Assembly (NCBI GenBank): GCA_963575745.1
Contig: CAUYUJ010019102.1
Span: 106,141 to 170,140, forward strand
Reading direction: 5' to 3'
Origin: Prorocentrum cordatum
Taxonomy: Eukaryota > Sar > Dinophyceae > Prorocentrales > Prorocentraceae
DNA: 64,000 nt
The position numbers and the translations under genes are program-made. Below, one piece after another: positions 10,974 to 21,489 of the stretch. Position 1 is the stretch's first letter; each line of letters begins with the position of its first letter. A model generated the notes under the pieces. That model ran no database searches, was not told where the DNA came from, and worked only from the letters and a program-made list of their open reading frames with translations.

Positions 10974-11648
10974 GTGACGTGGGGTATCGTCTTGGTAGCT
11001 TCCCAGGCGGCAGAGGGATTCATGACGGAGCTGGGGGAGGCCCCCCTTGGGAGGGCCCCGAAGCAGCTACCGGTCAGAACCCTATCGACCGAGGGGCGCA
11101 TGATCCACGCGATGCTCTCGGCCAACGCCGCCACCCATAAGCGCGACCACCCGCCAGCCGTCCAGCCGCGCCATCGGCAGGTGGCGAGGACGGTGGTATG
11201 GCACCGCGCGCGTCATCCCGGAGCGCGCCTTCTCTGCGCCAAGCGGGACGTCTCGCGGGCCTTCAAGTGGCTGGACATCGCCCCGGCGGATGTCGGGGAC
11301 TTCGGCACTTCATTGCCGGGGGCCCACGCCGGCATCGAGGGGGACATCAGAATCGTTTACCTAGCCATGGTGTTCGGGTGGACAGGCGCCCCAGGCAATT
11401 ATACGATGCTCGCCCTGGCGGCCCGGGAGCTCCACGAGAGCTATCGGCCTGGCGAGCCGCACTGGCACGACGCAACCCACTTCCACTCGGAGTGGCTTAT
11501 GGATGATCCAGTGGTGGTGGAGCCCGACATCGGGGTCCGGCCGTGGATGGCCTGCGACGCGCTGGTCGCTTCCATGCGGGAGGTATTCGGGTCCGAGGCG
11601 GTGAACGTCAGCAAACGGGATGCCGAACGAGAGCCCTCTACTACTTAG
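10974..11648 (+). pseudogene. Element 1 reverse transcriptase, fingers and palm
   Basis: RT domain of the DIRS type. Motif A reads CAKRDVSRAFKW (near 11242-11275), motif B reads FGWTGAPGNY (near 11371-11400), and motif C contains LMDD (near 11497-11508) with both metal-binding aspartates present. The ORF stops at TAG 11646-11648. The thumb continues in the same frame on the other side (IWGLSMDF, RVGLPEPK), so this is a nonsense codon within one domain, or a readthrough site. It converts element RNA to DNA. Confidence 0.8.
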
Positions 11649-11666
11649 ATTATCTGGGGGCTCAGC

Positions 11667-12700
11667 ATGGACTTCGAGCGCGAGCGAGTGGGACTCCCGG
11701 AGCCCAAGGCCATGAAGATGAATTTCCTCCTGGCGGAGCCGGAGCTGGGCTTCGGCTGCCGCATGGTACGGCTGCGAACCGCGAGGGAGCTAAGTGGGCT
11801 AGGCCAGTTCTGCGCTTGCGCAGCTCCCGCCCTGAGCCTGGAGCTCCCAGCGGTCCACCGGATGCTGTCGGGAGACCCAGGCCAGGCCTACGTCCACCCG
11901 CCGGGTGACACCGAGCAGGTAGAGGCTGCGTGGGACGACTGGCACCAGACCCTGGACTGGCTGCGCGTCTGCTTTGAGATGCCTGTCGAAGGTAACTTCG
12001 AGACCTCCTTTGAAGGCCTGCTAGGCCTACGCGAGGCCCTCGCGCTCCCGGGGGCGCTCGGCAGGCTGCGCTGGCTGGGAGGCGATGCCACCCTGGACCG
12101 GATCGGCGCGCTGGACTGGACTCCGCGCGAATACATCGTGGCGGAGGCGGCTCCCTACCTGGAGACGCTCCGCTCCGCCCCCGGGGTCACCTGGCAGGGA
12201 GAGGGGGAGATCATCGCGGTGGTCGAGCTCCTTTGCCTGATAGCCCTGGCGGCGGAGAAAGGCCAGGACTGGTTCCAGCTTCTCCTGCCGTACGTCACGG
12301 ACAACAGTAATGCCAGTCGTTGGCTGCGACGCCGCCGTGCACGGAACGCGGTGGCGCGCCACTTGCTTCGAGTCCTGGCCATGCTGGAGCTACGGTGCAA
12401 GTTCCGGGTCGTGGACGGACTTTACCTGCGAACTTACCACGGTGAGTTGGCCGACTTCGCGACTCGAGCTACGGTGGCGGAGGTACGCCAGCGGATGGCG
12501 GAGGCGGGATGGACCGAGTTATCACCGGCAGCCCCGTGGGGCGAGCTGGTGGAGGAGGCCGCCCAACGCGAGCTGCGGATGCCAGGAGACGACAGCCCCC
12601 GGCGCGCGGCCGCGCTCCAAGTCAAGGGGGCCCGAGAGGCCCTGCCACGCTACGCGCCCCTGCAAGTCGACGGGACGCGGCTACTGGAGGTGGGGACCGC
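11667..12700 (+). pseudogene. Element 1 RT thumb and RNase H
   Basis: The same frame as the RT entry, beyond the TAG. The thumb spans about 11667-11870. RNase H follows with its acidic residues in order: GGDAT (near 12079-12093), EIIAVVE (near 12208-12228), VTDNSNA (near 12295-12313), and a C-terminal ELADFATR (near 12445-12468). It would remove the RNA strand of the hybrid. The open frame runs on to 13325, but from about 12690 the protein-like reading is in the +1 frame. Confidence 0.75.
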
Positions 12701-13620
12701 GTGGCCCCCCCCTTGGGGAGGCCTGGGAGAGCCTTGGCGGGTCGGCACTGCTGGCACCTTGGGATGTCGGCGACCGATGGGGCCCGGACGGCGGCGACCA
12801 CCCCAAGGACCCCGCAGGGGCACCCCAGGTCCGCTGGGTGTGCGCGTCGCTGTCGGAGGATCCCGGCGGACGCGAGGCAGCGGGCCTGGAGCGACTGCTG
12901 ATCGCCATCCGGCCGCTGGGCGTGCTGCTCGACGCCCCCGTCAATTACGCTGCAGCGCGTCTGGGTGCGCGCTTGCGGCGCCTCGGCTATGTAGCTCTCT
13001 CCCCCGAGACGCGTCTTCTGTGCGCGCACTTCGGCGATGTCACGGCGCGCGCGCGGGCGGTCCAGGTTTGGGGGTGTGGAGAACGGACCCGGGTCCCGGG
13101 TCCCATCCCCCCCCTGGGGCAGCCCTGCGTGGAGCCGCGCGGCCTCTGCCAGCTCTGGAGAGAGGCAGGGCGGCCGCCGCTGGACGAACCCCGCCTGGAC
13201 CTCAGCGAGGGGACACTGCTCGTGGACCCCCGGATCTCGACGACTGGGGATCGCATGATGCCCTGGCCGCGCGGCACGTGGCAGCCGGCGGGGGGTGGGC
13301 GGGCCCAGCGCGTAGTGACTCATGATCCGCGCGGGCCCTGCCACACGGCTCGGGCGAAGCCCGACCCGTTGAAGGGCTATGCGAACACCTTGGTCCTTGA
13401 GGGGTCCGAGGCTGGTTGGACCGTGCGAGCCCTGCGCCCGAAGGAAATCTGGTGCGCGCAGGGGGGCGCGGCGGAACTGTGGGATGCGCTGGGTCTGGGA
13501 GGTATGCCGATCGCTGAGCGCATGCGGCAGGCCGCCCGCGCACTCCCGCGCCGCGCGGCGCGTTGGGTGATTCAGTGGGCGGAGCGGCTGCTGAGGCAGG
13601 CCGTAGAGGCGGCAAGCGCA
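12700..13620 (+). CDS. Element 1 segment resembling the C-terminal half of a cytosine-C5 DNA methylase
   Basis: The frame open from 12310 to 14523. The stretch LGARLRRLGYVALS ... AHFGDVTARARAVQVWG (near 12960-13075) resembles the C5-methylase region around motif VIII, and the stretch GPCHTARAKPDPLKG followed by VRALRPKEIWCAQGG (near 13335-13470) resembles the end of the target-recognition region and motif IX. The SAM-binding first half is not seen here; it may be supplied by the MT at 9590-10130, or may be lost. It could instead be an unrelated linker. I judge the similarity suggestive only. Confidence 0.4.
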
Positions 13621-14055
13621 GACGAGGCGCCCGGGGCGCGAGCCGGCGTCGGGCCTGACTACGACCGACTCGCTAACGACGAGATGGTGAAGCTGTGGCT
13701 GAGGGCCTGGCTTCAGGCCCCCGACCGCCCAAGCGGGCCATTCGAGGTCGCGCTGGAGGCGGGAAAGGCGACGGACGACGCTGCTCGGCTGGCGGACCAG
13801 CTCGACCCCCTTGCCACCACTCGGGCCACCCCGGCAGGGGAGGACGGGGCAGACGGGGAGCGGGTCGGGGCAGTGACCTTCGCCGTCCCGGAGGACGGGG
13901 GGTCGCCCAAACCGAGCGCCAAGGATGGCGCGGGAGGCGGGGCGCGCCCACCGCGCAAGACGCGCCGGCGCGCCCGCAGCGCCCCCGCCCCGGCGTTGGT
14001 GAAGCCCGCGGCCTGGCGTTACGCCGGCGGAGACGCCCCGAAAAGGGTCCGGGGT

Positions 14056-15330
14056 GAGCTTACCGACCCCCGCGAGCTGGACGCGACCGCCACCGAGGCG
14101 ATGCTGGCTAAGCTCGCCGAAGGGACACGCGCCAACTACAGCGCCGGGTGGCGTAACTGGGTACTCTGGCGGAGGCTCCGAGGCCGGAGCCCGCACCTCC
14201 AGGGGGAGACGCGGGACGCCCGCCTGACGGACGAGGATGACCTCATCCGATATGTCGTGTACCTGTACAAGGTGATGAAGAGGCGGGCCACGACCATCCG
14301 CCAGCGCCTGTTCGCCATTCGGTATGCCCGCACCCTGGCGGGCTTCGGAGATGTGACCTCCGATCGGCGCCGGCTCTGGGCCACGATCGAGGGGCTCCGA
14401 TGCTTGGACGGAAAGGCGAGGCGCCAGCCACCCCCCGCATGTTGCGATGGCTCCGCGAATACTTGTTCGCCCACGGGGCGGCCACGCGCCGAGAGGCGAC
14501 CATCCTATGGGCGGCGCTCATGACCGGGTACCTCTTCATGCTCCGCGCGTCGGAGTACTTGGTCCAGGAAGACAGCTCCTGGAGCATGGGGCGGGTGGTG
14601 CGTGGGCAGGACGTGCAGGGCCTGCGTGGGGGTACTCCCAGCGCGTGGCTCGGCGACTGCGACGAGGTAGCGCTGACGATCACGTCGTCCAAGACGGACC
14701 AGTTTAACGCGGGCTGCGTGTGCAACCACTTCCGTTCGGGGGTGGATTTGTGCGTCGTGGACGCACTGGCCAGACTCCAGAGGGAGCTGCCGGACCGGTT
14801 CGGACAAGGGACCGAGGCGGGGCTCCCCCTGTTCCGCAGGCCTGACGGCCACCCGATTATGCGGGAGGAGGTGCAGGGGCTCCTCCAGCTCGCGGCCGCC
14901 GCCTGTTGCGTGGACGCGGGCCAGATGGGATCCCACTCCCTTCGCATCGGGGGCGCGACGGCGTTATACCACGCCTGTCGCGACCTAGAGGCGGTCAAGA
15001 GGTTTGGGAGGTGGTCCACGGACGCCTTCAACGGATACCTCTGGGAGGACCACCGGCGCCAGGCACCGTTCGCCCGAGGCATGGCGGAAGGCCACGCCTT
15101 ACTGGCACCGGGCGCCCGCGGTGGTGATGGCGATCTGGCCGGCGCCCGCCCCGACCGGCTGGTCGGGAGCGACCGGCCCCCGTTTGGGAGCGACCTGAGG
15201 CCCTCGGAGCGCCCAGCCTGGGCGCCCGGGAGACCCCCGTGGGCGCGCCCATCGGCGCGAGCAGGGGCAAACATGGAGGAGGGAAAAAATGAGGAGCAGG
15301 TGAGACACGAGCCAGGGCGGGGAGCTAGCG
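14056..15330 (+). pseudogene. Element 1 tyrosine recombinase (one frameshift)
   Basis: The SAM-like N-terminal DNA-binding domain is at about 14090-14410 (YSAGWRNWVLW, TIRQRLFAIRYARTLAGFG) in the frame ending at 14523. The catalytic domain is in the frame starting at 14400. The full catalytic set is visible: Arg I in FMLRASEYL (codon 14544), Lys in SSKTDQ (near 14689), the His and Arg of GSHSLRIGG (codons 14934 and 14943), Trp (15012) and the Tyr nucleophile in FNGYLW (codon 15036). It integrates the circular cDNA without target duplication (family knowledge). The frame change near 14410 separates the DNA-binding and catalytic parts. Confidence 0.85.
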
Positions 15331-15588
15331 GGCGTGTTGGGAAGCAGCAAGCTGGTCCACCAGGTTCGGTCCGGGGCGGGGGCGTCACGTTGCGGGGGTA
15401 TCCCGGTGGACCTCTCGTCCTCGAATCCCCCTTCGCCGCCGCCCCCGATCGCCCCAGGCACACCCACCTCCTCCTGGTCTTCTCATCCGCAGCCGTCTCC
15501 GACTCCAGAGCGAGGCTCGCTAGCGGCGCGCGCGCCCCAGCCCCGCGCGCCAGCCGCGCCTCCGTTCCGCGCGCCAGCAGCGTGCATC

Positions 15589-17761
15589 ATGGTGTTCCTC
15601 GTGGGCTTGGTGGCCCCGGACCACAGCAAGGCGCGCTACCACGACTGCAGCATCATGGCGGTGAATCCGCTCGGCGTCGTCGTCTCGGGGTCCGCGCTGT
15701 CGGACGAGCTCCGGAGTGCCGCCCACATCATCCTGTGCACGGTGGTGGACGAGCTGAACAGCGAGGACCTCGTCGAGGTGGTCAACCACGACCACGAGGC
15801 AGCCCCGTGCATCGCGGCGGCCTGCCTGGCCGCGGGGGCGAGCGAGGACCACGGCCAGCTGGTGCTCGTCGACGGCAAGCGCGGCGCTTGGGGAGTGGGC
15901 GCGGGGCCGAACGTCAAGGTCCAGCGCCAGGCGGCCAAGCTGGCGCTCGCCCTGGCCCAGTTCCAGGGGCAGCCCATGCCGGGGCTCCGCGAGCTCTGCA
16001 ATAACAACAAGGGGCTGCTCGACATGATGCGCACGGTGGACGCGGAGGCGGTCGGCGGGCCCACCGACGTGGAGGACGCCTCGAGCAAGGGCGAGGCGGG
16101 CCCTGCTCCGGCCTCCGCGCTCGACCCGAGCGAGGACGCCGTGACCGTGGCGCTGGCGCGAGCGGCCATCCAGGCTGCAGCGCGGCGCCGGAGCAAGGGC
16201 GCCCCGGCGGAGCGCCCTCGGCCCCCACGCTCTCCGGAGCAGAGGCGCCTCGCCGAGGAGGTCCGCAGGCGCGATCGGGTCGTCCGGACCCCCTCGCGCA
16301 CGCGGCGCCGCGACCGCGAGCGCGAGGAGCACCGCGACCGCGAGCGCGAGGAGCGCGCGGAGGAGGCCGTCCTGAAGCCCAAGACTGGGGTCGCACCTCC
16401 GAGGGCCGTCGTCGTGAAGCGGGAGGCCGTCCTGAAGCCCAAGAGCGGAGGGGCCCCGCCGAGGTCTCTCGAGGTGAAGACGGAGGTGGAGGAGACGGCG
16501 ACGCCGGGCGCGGGGGGCAGCCCGCCCCAGCGCCAGCCGCGCTCGAGGAGCCGCCGCAGGCGCAAGGAGGAGCAGCGCCAGAGCGCCCAGCAGCAGCCCA
16601 GTGACCAGCACGACGAGGGCAAGGCCATCATCCGCATCGAGCGGGTGCCGCACCACGTCGACGCCGAGGTGGTCAGGCAGGTGGTGGTGCCCTTCGGCGT
16701 CGTCAAGCACATCGCCTTCCTGTGCGACCACCGCCGCAAGCGGGAGCCGTGTGTGCTCGAGGTGGAGTTCCAGCGCCGCGCGGATGCAAAGCGCGCGCGG
16801 GAGTGCATGCGGTCGAACTACCGGTTCTACAAGACGGACCCATGCACGGTGGGTGGCCGCGGAGTGGGCGAGCCGGCCTCGCGGCCCCGACCCGGGCAGC
16901 GACGGGGAGGATGGCCCGACCATCCAGCCGCCTGCCTGCCCGACGTGCGCTCGCAAGATGCGCTGGAGCTCCTTCGACCCGGGAGACGGTTGGGGCTGCG
17001 AGATGTGCCCCGCGGGCGGAGCTAACAGCGGAGCCCTGCGGTGGCACTGCAAGGGGTGCGACGTGAGCTACTGCGAGGCCTGCCGCGTCGGCTACGGCAA
17101 GCCCAAGACGGTGGTGGAGAAGGCCCGGCAGAGCGGCCACGCCGAGCGGGAGGCGACAGGCCCCAGCTCCGGCCACGGAGAGCGCCCCAGCGCGGGTGCT
17201 GCGAGCGCGGGCGCTGAGGGGGGCCGCCCGCCGGGCGACCTCAGCTGGCCCAAGCGCGAGAGGTCGCCCAGCCGCAGCCTGGCGCGGGGCCCAGCGTGGG
17301 CGCACCGCGGCGACACCCCCCCCGGCCGCTCGCGGCGTAAGACCGGGAAGCACGCCGGGCAGCTTCGCGCTCCCCGCGGCGGCTGGTACGAGCAGGGGAA
17401 GAAGAGGAGGCGCGCTGCGGCGGCCGCAGCAGAGGCCGCCGCCGGCGGGGGAGGGATCCCAGCCTGGCGCGGCAAGGGCTCGGGCGACAAGGGCGGCAAG
17501 GGCGGCAAGGTCAAGGGCAAGTGCGCCGGCGCGACTGCCAAGGGCGCCGAGGGCCGCGGCAAGGGCGACAAGGGCGGCAAGGGCGGCTACTCCAAGGGCG
17601 ACCAGGGCAGCCGCGGCCCGAGCGAGCGTGGCAGGACCGGCGCGGGCAGCCGCGCTTCGAGGGGCGGCGATGGTGGCAGCCCCCGCAGCCGCAGTGAGCG
17701 CGGCGGAGATCGCAGCGGCGACGAGGGCCGTGGCCGCCAGGGGGGCGCGCCATCCATCTAG
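15589..17761 (+). pseudogene. Element 1 3' ORF: RRM-like plus Cys-rich zinc domain, RS-like and Lys/Gly-rich tails
   Basis: It starts MVFLVGLVAPDHSKARYHDC. An N-terminal domain (about 15589-15990) ends GVGAGPNVKVQRQAAKLALAL, weakly like a double-stranded-RNA-binding fold. An Arg/Asp/Glu-rich and Pro-rich linker with a duplicated EAVLKPK motif follows. An RRM-like fold lies at about 16620-16850 (IIRIERVPHHVD, VPFGVVKHIAF). After a frame change near 16860 there is a cysteine array CPTC...CEMC...CKGC...YCEAC (about 16930-17085) like a ZZ or zinc-ribbon domain, and a basic GKGGKG-rich tail. It could be an RNA-binding Gag-like product of the element or a captured host gene. Confidence 0.55.
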
Positions 17762-18172
17762 GCGTGGCAGCGCCCCGCATCCCGACGCCAGCGACCGCGG
17801 CATCGCGGGCTGCGGGCGGAAGACAGCGGCCCACTGAGGCGGACCGCCAATCGGGCCCAGGCCCGTGAGTGAGAGGTTGACTTGAGCATGGCGCGCACGT
17901 CGCGCGCTATGCGGCCCCCTTCTTCCTGCGCGCTGCGCGGGCGGGGCCACGCTTGCGCTCTGCGCCTGGCGCATCGCGCGCCGCTTCGTTTTTCTTTCTT
18001 ACTTTGCGCTCTTCGCGCACGCGCCGCGCCCGCGCTCTGGGTGCGCGGGGCGCGGAAGGCCTCGAGGGTGCAGGCTAGTGGCCGCGCGCGCGAAGCTCGC
18101 CGGGCCTCGAGCCCCGCCCTGTGCCTCTGGCGGGGCGGCCCTGCGCGCGCTGCTGCGTTTTTACTTTCTCGT
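17762..18172 (+). other. Non-coding 3' region of element 1
   Basis: GC-rich stretch between the last ORF and B1, with alternating GCGC-rich patches. No protein-like frame is seen. It probably serves as untranslated sequence of the element. Confidence 0.5.
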
Positions 18173-18392
18173 GGCCGTGCGGCCGCAGGCGTGCCAGAGC
18201 GCGAGCGCGTGGGCCGTCAGGGCCCACGCGCGCGCGCCGGGCGTGGGCCGCCAGGGTCCGTGCCCGGGTGGAGGTGCGCGTCGCCGCGCTGCCATGAGTA
18301 AAAATATCTCCCCTCCGTGCCTGTCTCCTCTCCTCCTCCTCCTCCTCCTCCTCCTCCCCTCCCTCCGTTGAGTGCATGCGTATCTCACTTAA
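18173..18392 (+). repeat. Element 1 repeat B1
   Basis: 220 bp starting GGCCGTGCGGCCGCAGG and ending TATCTCACTTAA. It matches 18532-18741, differing mainly by the length of its CTC microsatellite and a few substitutions. It directly abuts A2. Confidence 0.9.
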
Positions 18393-18499
18393 TTTGCATA
18401 GTCTGATAGGTTTGTAGACTGCAGGTTAAGTGGGAGGGGGTGTGGGCCCAGGTAGCCATTGTGGGTCCGTAGCGTTCGGCTCAGGCCGACGCGCGGGTG
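18393..18499 (+). repeat. Element 1 repeat A2
   Basis: 107 bp, the second copy of 3348-3454 with 4 substitutions. It contains the GTAGCCATT spliced-leader-like core discussed in the findings. Confidence 0.92.
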
Positions 18500-18531
18500 C
18501 CCACCCACCCCGCCTTGCTCCCTGACGCCTG

Positions 18532-18741
18532 GGCCGCGCGGCCGCAGGCGTGCCAGAGCGCGAGCGCGTGGGCCGTCAGGGCCCACGCGCGCGCGCCGGG
18601 CGTGGACCGCCAGGGTCCGTGCCCGGTTGGAGGTGCGCGTCGCCACGCTGCCATGAGTAAAATATCTCCCCTCCGTCCCTGTCTCCTCCTCTCCTCCTCC
18701 TCCTCCCCTCCCTCCGTTGAGTGCACGCGTATCTCACTTAA
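18532..18741 (+). repeat. Element 1 repeat B2, 3' end of the element
   Basis: 210 bp copy of B1. It ends CACTTAA at 18741, after which the flank reads CCAGACATCC. A2 and B2 are separated by 32 bp. Confidence 0.9.
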
Positions 18742-19039
18742 CCAGACATCCGGCTTGCAGGGGTCGGGTGCACGTGCGGTTGCGTACCAGAGGAACGGTG
18801 TCCGGGGATGGGGCGGAGGATGTATTGCGCGGAAAACAAAGTTCGGGCGAGATGGACGCGGAATGCCCGCCTCCTCCCTCTTCTTTCTGCCATCATCCAT
18901 GCTCTCTCATTGCGTGCTTTTCCCCCGCCCTTTCCAGGTGGTGGCGTGGCTGCAGAAGTGGATGCGCGGTGCGTAAAAGCCCGCCGCAGGCGCCGATTTT
19001 TCAAACGCATCTACGCACCAAATATGAAGAGAGGAGAGG

Positions 19040-19330
19040 AATGCTGATGATGATGATTACTATGGTGCTGATGCTGATGGTGATGATGTTGGTGATGATG
19101 ATGATGCTGCTGATGATGATGATGATGATGATGATGATGGTAATGATGCGACTGATGGTTATTGTTGCTACTATGATGGTGATTCTGATGAATGTGATGT
19201 TGTTGATGATGATGATGTTGATGATGGTGCTGGTCATGATGATGATGTGGATGATGATGATGATGCTGATCATGATGGAGAGGATTATGATGATGCGGAT
19301 TATGATGATTATGATGATGATGCTGACGAT
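19040..19330. repeat. Degenerate (GAT)n microsatellite
   Basis: ATGATG repeats with scattered CTG, TTG and ACT variants. It follows about 290 bp of unique sequence after element 1 with no recognisable gene. Confidence 0.9.
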
Positions 19331-19720
19331 GATGATGAGGAAGAGGAGGAGGAATAGGACGAGGAGGAGGATCATGCAGAGGAGGAGGGGGAGGAACAAC
19401 AATAAGAGGAATCTATGGAGGAGGAGGAGGAGGAGGAGGAGGAGGAGGAAGAGGAGGGGGGGACGTGGAGGAGGAGGGGGAGGAAGAGGAGGGGGAGGAG
19501 GAGAGGGGAGGAGGAGGAAGAGGAGGAGGAGGAGGAGACAAAGGAGGAGGAGGAGGAGGAGGAAGAGGAGGAGTAGGAAGAAGAGGAGGAGGAGGAGGAG
19601 GGGGAGGAGGAGGTGGAAGAGGAAGAGGAAGAGGAGGAGGAGGAGGAGGAGGAGGAGGAAGAGGAGGAGGACGAGGAGGAGGAGGGGGAGGAGGAGGAAG
19701 AGGAGGAGGAGGAGTCATAA
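19331..19720. repeat. (GGA)n/(GAA)n microsatellite
   Basis: Purine-only tract of GGAGGA with GAA and GGG variants, continuing from the GAT tract. Confidence 0.95.
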
Positions 19721-19724
19721 TTAT

Positions 19725-19965
19725 ATTGATCATACTATGAATAAGAAGAAACAAGAGAAACATATAAATATGAATATTAATAATAATACTATTCATGCTA
19801 ACGCTAAGACTAATAATAATAATAACATTGAAACCATGATAGTACTAATCAGAAAAATCCCGATACTAATGCTAATAATAAGGAAACGAATGATACTAGT
19901 ACGAAGAAGAAGACGAATACTAACAATACTGATACGAAAAAAAAGAATAATTATGCTAACGGAGT
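19725..19965. repeat. Degenerate (AAT)n tract
   Basis: ATA/AAT-rich triplet tract with ACT and ACG variants. It forms one continuous triplet-repeat domain with the two preceding tracts. Confidence 0.85.
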
Positions 19966-19984
19966 TCCCCACATGAAGAGATTA

Positions 19985-21147
19985 ACGGTTTCGTGGGACC
20001 CATTTTCTTGATGCCCTCCTCGCTTTGGCGGGGCCCCGCTTGGGAGGGACACGAAACCATGTAAATAGTATGGTTTGCGGATACCCTCCTCGCTCAGGCG
20101 GGGCCTCCCTGGAGGGGTGGGAGGGGCACGAAACCATGTAAATAGTATGGTTTGCGGATACCCTCCTCGCTCAGGCGGGGCCTCCCTGGAGGGGTGGGAG
20201 GGGCACGAAACCATGTAAATAGTATGGTATTCCGATACCCTCCTCGCTCAGGCGGGGCCTCCCTGCAGGGGTGGGAGGGGCACGAAACCATGTAAATAGT
20301 ATGGTTTTCGGATACCCTCCTCGCTCAGGCGGGGCCTCCCTGGAGGGGTGGGAGGGGCACGAAACCATGTAAATAGTATGGTTTTCGGATACCCTCCTCG
20401 CTCAGGCGGGGCCTCCCTGGAGGGGTGGGAGGGGCACGAAACCATGTAAATAGTATGGTTTGCGGATACCTTCCTCGCTCAGGCGGGGCCTCCCTGGAGG
20501 GGTGGGAGGGGCACGAAACCATGCAAATAGTATGGTATTCGGATACCCTCCTCGCTCAGGCGGGGCCTCCCTTGCTGGGGTGGTAGGGACAACCTGGTAA
20601 ATTAAGATGGTTTGCGCGATTACCCTCCGCGCTCAGGTCGGGGCCTTCCCTGCTCAAGGGTGGGAGGGCACGAAACTATATAAATAGTATGGTTTGCGTA
20701 TACCTCCTCGCTCAGGGGGGCTCCCTGGATGGGTGGTGGGCACGAAACCATGTCAAATAGTATGTTTTCTGGATTTACCTTCCTCGTAGGTATGCCAGTG
20801 GGTGGGAGGGGCACGAAACCTGTAAATAATCTGGATTTCGGATACCCTCCTCGCTCTGGCGGGGCCTCCCTGGAGGTGTGGGAGGGGCACGAAACCATGT
20901 AAATAATATGGTTTTCGGACGCCTTCCTCGCTCAGGCGGGGCCTCCCTGGAAGGGTGGGAGCGGCACGAAACCATGTAAATAGTATGGTTTGCGGATACC
21001 CTCCTCGCTCAGGCGGGGCCTCCCTGGAGGGGTGGGAGGGGCACGAAACCATGTAACTAGTATGGTTTGCGGATACCCTCCTCGCTCAGGCGGGGCCTCC
21101 CTGGAGGGGTGGGAGGGGCACGAAACCATGTAAGTAATATGGTTTTC
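19985..21147. repeat. 77-bp tandem satellite, about 15 units
   Basis: The unit contains CGAAACCATGTAAATAGTAT, GGTTTGCGGATACCCTCCTC and GGCGGGGCCTCCCTGGAGG. Unit starts recur every 77 bp from about 20051 to 21119. Units near 20580-20830 are degenerate; the rest are almost identical. Each unit carries two hairpin-forming palindromes, AAACCAT-9-ATGGTTT and CCTCC-CT-GGAGG. Confidence 0.95.
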
Positions 21148-21400
21148 GGTATGGAGTGGTATGGAATGGTATGGTAGGTATGGTATGGTACGGTATGGTA
21201 TGATATGGTATGGTATGGTACTGGAGGTATGGTATGGTATGGTACGGTGTTGCATTGGTGTGATATGGTATGGTATGCTATGGTACGCCATGGTATGGTA
21301 TGGTACGGTATGGTACGTATGGTGTGGTATGGCATGGTATGGTATGGTATGGTATCTGTGGTAGGAGCTATGGTATGGTATGGTGTGTGTGGTAGGAATA
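21148..21400. repeat. (TATGG)n microsatellite
   Basis: TATGG pentamers with TACGG variants, beginning inside the last 77-bp unit at its AGTATGGTT segment. Confidence 0.92.
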
Positions 21401-21489
21401 ATATTGTGCTGTATGGAAGATGGATCGGGAGGTGGGTGGGAAGGAGAGGGTGTTCTGGGAAATCAAGAACCCCACTCAGGCTGTGGGGA

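Larger units (their letters stand above)
3348..18741 (+). mobile_element. Element 1: giant tyrosine-recombinase retrotransposon with split direct repeats
   Basis: The termini follow A1 (3348-3454), internal region, B1 (18173-18392), A2 (18393-18499), B2 (18532-18741). This is the split-direct-repeat plan of PAT/Ngaro-type YR retrotransposons in the DIRS order (family knowledge). Inside are a Gag with a CCCH finger, MT-like, RT, RNase H and tyrosine recombinase domains, which fits that order. At 15.4 kb it is far longer than a usual element of this kind (about 4-7 kb). Its coding sequence shifts frame about ten times and has an in-frame TAG at 11646. A1 and A2 differ at 4 of 107 positions, so it is older than element 2. 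No target-site duplication is seen, as expected for YR integration. Confidence 0.85.

Noticed and set aside
3348-18741. Terminal repeats of element 1 considered as LTRs
   Set aside because: The repeats are split (A1 ... B1-A2-B2), there is no integrase or aspartic protease seen, and a tyrosine recombinase with a full catalytic set is present.
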